A stretch of 64,000 nucleotides of DNA from CAVQUE01 sp046290435 (GTDB lineage Bacteria > Actinomycetota > Acidimicrobiia > Acidimicrobiales > UBA8592), in contig JBKAGO010000074.1 of assembly GCA_046290435.1 (NCBI GenBank), forward strand, positions 1 to 64,000. The letters run 5' to 3'. The position numbers and the translations under genes are program-made. Shown in pieces: positions 60,743 to 64,000 of this stretch (positions are counted from its first letter, which is position 1; each line of letters opens with the position of its first letter). The notes under the pieces were generated by a model, which was not told the origin of the DNA, did no database searches, and saw nothing but the letters and a program-made list of their open reading frames with translations.

Positions 60743-62403
60743 CGTGGCGTGACGCCCGACGCCACAGCGACGGGTCGGCCACTTCGGTGGCCCGGCCCGT
60801 CGTCGTCGCGTTGGTGGTGCTGCTCGTCGCCCTGCTCGCGAGCTGTTCGGACGACGACGATGCGACCCCGGACATGACGGAAAGCGGAGGCATCGCCGCA
60901 GAGCCCGACGCCGAGGTCGTCCCCGAGAGCGACGACCGTTTCCGGCCGGTGTTCCACTACACGCCCGAGCGGAACTGGATGAACGACCCGAACGGCCCGC
61001 TGTACGCAAACGGGCAGTACCACCTCTTCTACCAGTACAACCCCAACGGACTGGAGTGGGGCGACATCTCCTGGGGTCACGCAGTCAGCGACGACCTCGT
61101 CACCTGGACCGAGCTGCCGGTGGCCATTCCGGCCGATTCGCCGAACATGATCTTCTCCGGCAGTGCGGTCGTCGTGCGTGACGACCCTGCGGGGCTGTGC
61201 CCTCCCGGGCCGACCGAGGTCGACGACGACTGCATCGTGGCGGCGTACACCGGTCACCGTGTCGACCCGGGCACGGGCCTGACCCGACAGGACCAGCGCC
61301 TGGCCGTCAGCCGCGACGACGGCGTGACGTTCGAGCCCTTCGCCGGCAATCCGGTGATCGACCAGGACCGGGTCGACTTCCGCGATCCCAACGTGTTCTG
61401 GCACGAGGAGTCGGATCGTTGGGTCATGCTCGTCGCCCTGCCCGTCGAGCGCCAGATCGCCTTCTTCACCTCGCCGGACCTCGTCTCCTGGGAGGAGACG
61501 TCGCGCTTCGGGCCCACCGGCGCCGTCGACGGGTTGTGGGAGTGCCCGGTGCTCCTCGAGTTGCCGTTGCTCGACGGCTCGGGCTCGCGTTGGGTGCTCA
61601 AGGTCGACCACCAGTCGGGTCACGTGGCGGGCGGGTCGGGTGCGCAGTACTTCGTGGGCGACTTCGACGGCCGCGAGTTCGTCACCGACCTGGGCGCTCC
61701 CCCACGGTGGGTCGACTGGGGCGCCGACTTCTACTGCGCCATGGCGTTCTCGAATGCGCCGGAGCATCCGTCGGGTCCGACCTGGATCGGATGGATGAGC
61801 AACTGGGACTACGCCTCCCTGACGCCCACCTTCCCATGGCGCGGCGCGATGACGGTGCCCCGACGTGTCGCCCTCGACGACCGTGACGGTGTCGCGACGC
61901 TCGTGCAGTCGCCCGTCGAGACGATCGACGACCTGCGGGGGCCCTCGGTCGAGTTCGCCGGCGACGACGTCGCCGCGCTGAACGAGGAACTGGCGCAGGT
62001 CGAGCTGCCCGAGGCATTCGATCTGATCGCCGAGCTGGACGTCGGGCAGGCGGGCACGGTCGGCATCGACCTGATCCTGGGCGAGGGATCGGCGGTGCGC
62101 ATCGGCTTCGACGCCGCGTCGTCGACCCTCACCGTCGACAGGACCGACTCGGGAGCGTTGCCGATTCCGTGGTTCGGCGTCCCGCACCAGGCGCCGCTGA
62201 CGCCGTCAGGAGCAACGGTCGAGCTGCGGGTCCTCGTGGACCGCTCCTCGGTCGAGGTGTTCGCCGACGACGGCTCGGTCGTGTTCACCGAGCTGGTCTT
62301 CCCCGCTCCGGGGCCGAACAGGGTTGCGGCGTGGAGCGACGGCGGCCCGACCGGGCCCCTCGCAATGGAGGCGTGGGACCTCGCCGGAGCCGGCGATTCC
62401 TGA
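60739..62403 (+). CDS. GH32 levanase/fructan beta-fructosidase lipoprotein
   Basis: 554 residues. Lipobox LLASC (Cys36). Catalytic signatures are NWMNDPNG (Asp83 nucleophile), FRDPN (215-218) and WECP (Glu268 acid/base). The C-terminal beta-sandwich includes LRVLVDRSSVEVFADDG. It releases fructose from levan or inulin. Co-translated with the GH68 enzyme, so the cell appears both to make and to consume fructan at its surface. No sugar transporter is in the window. Confidence 0.94.
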   Translation: MTWRDARRHSDGSATSVARPVVVALVVLLVALLASCSDDDDATPDMTESGGIAAEPDAEVVPESDDRFRPVFHYTPERNWMNDPNGPLYANGQYHLFYQYNPNGLEWGDISWGHAVSDDLVTWTELPVAIPADSPNMIFSGSAVVVRDDPAGLCPPGPTEVDDDCIVAAYTGHRVDPGTGLTRQDQRLAVSRDDGVTFEPFAGNPVIDQDRVDFRDPNVFWHEESDRWVMLVALPVERQIAFFTSPDLVSWEETSRFGPTGAVDGLWECPVLLELPLLDGSGSRWVLKVDHQSGHVAGGSGAQYFVGDFDGREFVTDLGAPPRWVDWGADFYCAMAFSNAPEHPSGPTWIGWMSNWDYASLTPTFPWRGAMTVPRRVALDDRDGVATLVQSPVETIDDLRGPSVEFAGDDVAALNEELAQVELPEAFDLIAELDVGQAGTVGIDLILGEGSAVRIGFDAASSTLTVDRTDSGALPIPWFGVPHQAPLTPSGATVELRVLVDRSSVEVFADDGSVVFTELVFPAPGPNRVAAWSDGGPTGPLAMEAWDLAGAGDS

Positions 62404-62682
62404 GCTGCCCGACTCCCGACGAGCTGCGATCGGTCACTTCGACTGCCACGACCGGCCTGCCAGCAGGCTGCCGAAAAACTCGATGCACCGATCTCGACGC
62501 CCATTCGCCGCCACTCGCTGCGTTCCCGAAACCTCTATTCCGCCACAAGGAGTATCGGTTTCCGCGCCTTGCGATTGACGACGCCTGGTCGCCGATCTCG
62601 GCACAGCAGTTCTTCAGCACCCTGCTAGGTTCGGCGGCGACGCGAGGCTCCCGATTCGTGCGGGACAAGGAGTAGAGACCGC

Positions 62683-63414
62683 GTGAGTTCCACACCCACC
62701 ACACCTGCCGGCTGGTATCCGAACCCCGAGCGTGCCGGTCAGCTGCGCTACTGGGACGGCGAAGCCTGGACCGATCACGTCCACGACGAAGCCCCAGCGG
62801 CACCGGCACCTGAGCCGCAGCCACCTGCGGCGCCGCCCGAGCCGCCGCCCTTCGCCGCACCCGGCCAGCCCACCGGACGCGAGACCATCGCGGTGCCCCC
62901 CGGCGGCGGTTTCGGCGCCGACGCTCCCCCGCAGTTCGGAGCGCCACCATCGGCGCAGCCGCAGTTCGGTGCGCCACCCCAGTTCGGGTCGCCTCCACCC
63001 CCCGGGTTCGGTCAGCCGGCGTATGCCACAGCGGGCGCCGGAGCACCCGAGACACCGGGCTTCATCGGGGCCTACACCGACGTCTTCAAGAACTACACCA
63101 ACTTCAGCGGACGCCTGTCGGTTGGCGGCTACTGGCGGTTCATTGCGATCCACTTCGCGATCGGTGTCGTCCTGCAGGTGCTGATGGCAGCCGAATCGTT
63201 CTTCCTCATCTTCGGCGGGCTCTACTCGCTGGCCCTGTTGCTGCCATCGCTCGCCGCCGTGATCCGGCGCCTGCACGACACCGGCAAGTCGGGTTGGTGG
63301 GTGCTGATCGCGTTCACCCTCATCGGGATCATCGTCTTGATCGTGTGGCTCGTCCAGAGCGGCGAGCAACAGCCGAACAAGTACGGCCCGCCGCCGGTCC
63401 AGGCGAGCGCCTGA
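62683..63414 (+). CDS. DUF2510-DUF805 membrane protein
   Basis: 243 residues. DUF2510 (GWYPNPERAGQLRYWDGEAWTDHV) is followed by a Pro/Phe/Gly-rich linker with PPQFGAPP repeats. A DUF805 domain with three or four spans (GGYWRFIAIHFAIGVVLQ...LHDTGKSGWWVLIAF) ends the protein. Common in actinobacteria, function unknown. AAGGAG lies 12 bases before the GTG at 62683. The 279 bases upstream contain a TAGGTT box (62624-62629) and no gene. Confidence 0.88.
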   Translation: MSSTPTTPAGWYPNPERAGQLRYWDGEAWTDHVHDEAPAAPAPEPQPPAAPPEPPPFAAPGQPTGRETIAVPPGGGFGADAPPQFGAPPSAQPQFGAPPQFGSPPPPGFGQPAYATAGAGAPETPGFIGAYTDVFKNYTNFSGRLSVGGYWRFIAIHFAIGVVLQVLMAAESFFLIFGGLYSLALLLPSLAAVIRRLHDTGKSGWWVLIAFTLIGIIVLIVWLVQSGEQQPNKYGPPPVQASA

Positions 63415-63442
63415 CCGGCGGGCGCAGCGCCTCGTCGGCTTC

Positions 63443-63841
63443 TCAGTCGGCCAGGGCCACGACGGCCGTGCCGGTGACGACGTGTTCGCCGTCGCGGTCG
63501 AGCCAGACGTCGCAGGTGGCGTGGCGTTCGTCGCCGACGGTGTCGATGGCGGTCACGACGCCGCCCGCTACGACGGCGTCGCCGTCGATGACGGGCCGAC
63601 CGAAGCTCACCGTCAGTCGCCGGATGCTCTCGGGGCCTTGCCATGCCATCAGCATGTTGGCGATGTAGGAGAGATTCAGCGGCCCCTGGTTGATGACGCC
63701 GGGGAAGCCCCGGGCCGCCATCTCGTCACGGTCCCAGTGCACCGGATAGGGGTCGCGCAGGATGGCGGCCATGGTCTTCATCCGCTGCGCGTCGACCATC
63801 GGCATCGACCAGCCTGCGATGACGTCGCCCACCGCGGTCAT
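63443..63841 (-). CDS. MaoC-family (hot-dog) dehydratase, C-terminal half type
   Basis: 132 residues. Single hot-dog domain: LRDPYPVHWDRDEMAARGFPGVINQGPLNLSYIANML matches the hydratase 2 overhanging segment with conserved Asp/His-like residues. The two-gene layout (overlap ATGA with the gene at 63838) is that of heteromeric MaoC enoyl-CoA hydratases used in steroid side-chain degradation. Substrate inferred only. Confidence 0.85.
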   Translation of the reverse strand: MTAVGDVIAGWSMPMVDAQRMKTMAAILRDPYPVHWDRDEMAARGFPGVINQGPLNLSYIANMLMAWQGPESIRRLTVSFGRPVIDGDAVVAGGVVTAIDTVGDERHATCDVWLDRDGEHVVTGTAVVALAD

Positions 63842-64000
63842 GGCTCGCTCCGGTAGAAGCGCCAGGTGTTGGTGACGCGGGCGGCGAGCTCGCCGTCTGG
63901 TTCGCGCAGCTCGATCGAGAAGGCCAGGTGGTCGTAGGGTCGACCGGCGTCGGTGGTGCGGGGTTCGGCCGACACGATCCCACCGTCGATGCGGTAGTCG
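63838..64000 (-). CDS. partial MaoC-like protein (FAS1-like dehydratase half)
   Basis: Only the last 54 codons lie in the window; the reading frame continues beyond position 64000. The visible end (GRPYDHLAFSIELREPDGEL, TNTWRFYRSEP) is the closing strand pair of a hot-dog fold. It overlaps the next MaoC gene by ATGA, as expected for the two subunits of one enzyme. Confidence 0.7.
   Translation of the reverse strand, partial: DYRIDGGIVSAEPRTTDAGRPYDHLAFSIELREPDGELAARVTNTWRFYRSEP

Noticed and set aside
1..64000. tRNA, rRNA, CRISPR arrays, insertion-sequence transposases or integrases
   Set aside because: None recognised on reading both strands; the mobile signals seen are the 13E12-type units and the palindromic repeats.

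Overview
The window is very GC-rich, its genes frequently start with GTG, and neighbouring genes are often joined by 4-base ATGA/GTGA overlaps. F420-type enzymes (an LLM monooxygenase and a PPOX protein), class E/F sortase, DUF2510-DUF805 protein, 13E12-type DUF222-HNH genes and FAD/acyl-CoA catabolic genes together point to an actinobacterium, most likely from the Acidimicrobiia (an inference from gene content only). No rRNA, tRNA or CRISPR array was seen.

Layout. 0-5.4 kb: a phosphoketolase-acetate kinase operon (ackA, xfp) divergent from a disulfide-oxidoreductase-like flavoprotein. 5.4-12.8 kb: a catabolic cluster with two fumarate-reductase/ketosteroid-dehydrogenase-like flavoproteins, an SDR, a TetR regulator with a paired palindromic operator, a SnoaL-like protein and a Rieske oxygenase, interrupted by an RHH-PIN toxin-antitoxin pair. 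13-20 kb: an acidic lipoprotein, an LLM oxidoreductase, a NarL-type two-component pair and two tandem secreted FG-GAP/RTX proteins, followed by a palindromic repeat element that also occurs at the very start of the window. 20-31 kb: a zinc-less MDR reductase, two enoyl-CoA hydratases, an acyl-CoA dehydrogenase, a flavin monooxygenase-like/ATP-grasp pair, TetR, a Vps62-like membrane fusion and a glutaminase.

31.7-32.8 kb holds the most surprising gene: a thioredoxin-fold protein whose active-site Cys position is an in-frame TGA, followed at the right distance by a small hairpin of bacterial SECIS type. It is a candidate selenoprotein.

32.9-54.5 kb is a defence and toxin-antitoxin island. It contains MazEF, a complete type II Wadjet (JetC-A-B-D) plasmid-defence operon, YefM-RelE, two VapBC pairs, a frameshifted RelE relic, and SUKH and YunG-like orphans. 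Three near-identical DUF222-HNH (13E12-like) genes punctuate it, each with the same noncoding 5' module. Core-like genes in between are HIT, PPOX, a DGPF-ECF42 sigma pair and an ACR3-like transporter. 54.5-64 kb returns to chromosomal genes: a 2OG-Fe(II) oxygenase, Nei and AlkA-like DNA glycosylases, a sortase, a fructan operon (GH68 + GH32 lipoproteins), a DUF2510-DUF805 membrane protein and MaoC-type hydratases cut by the window end.

A recurring regulatory theme is leaderless expression. At least fifteen genes have a TANNNT-like -10 box ending 6-8 bases before the start codon, with no Shine-Dalgarno sequence. These include the first genes of five toxin-antitoxin operons, the Wadjet operon and the candidate selenoprotein.
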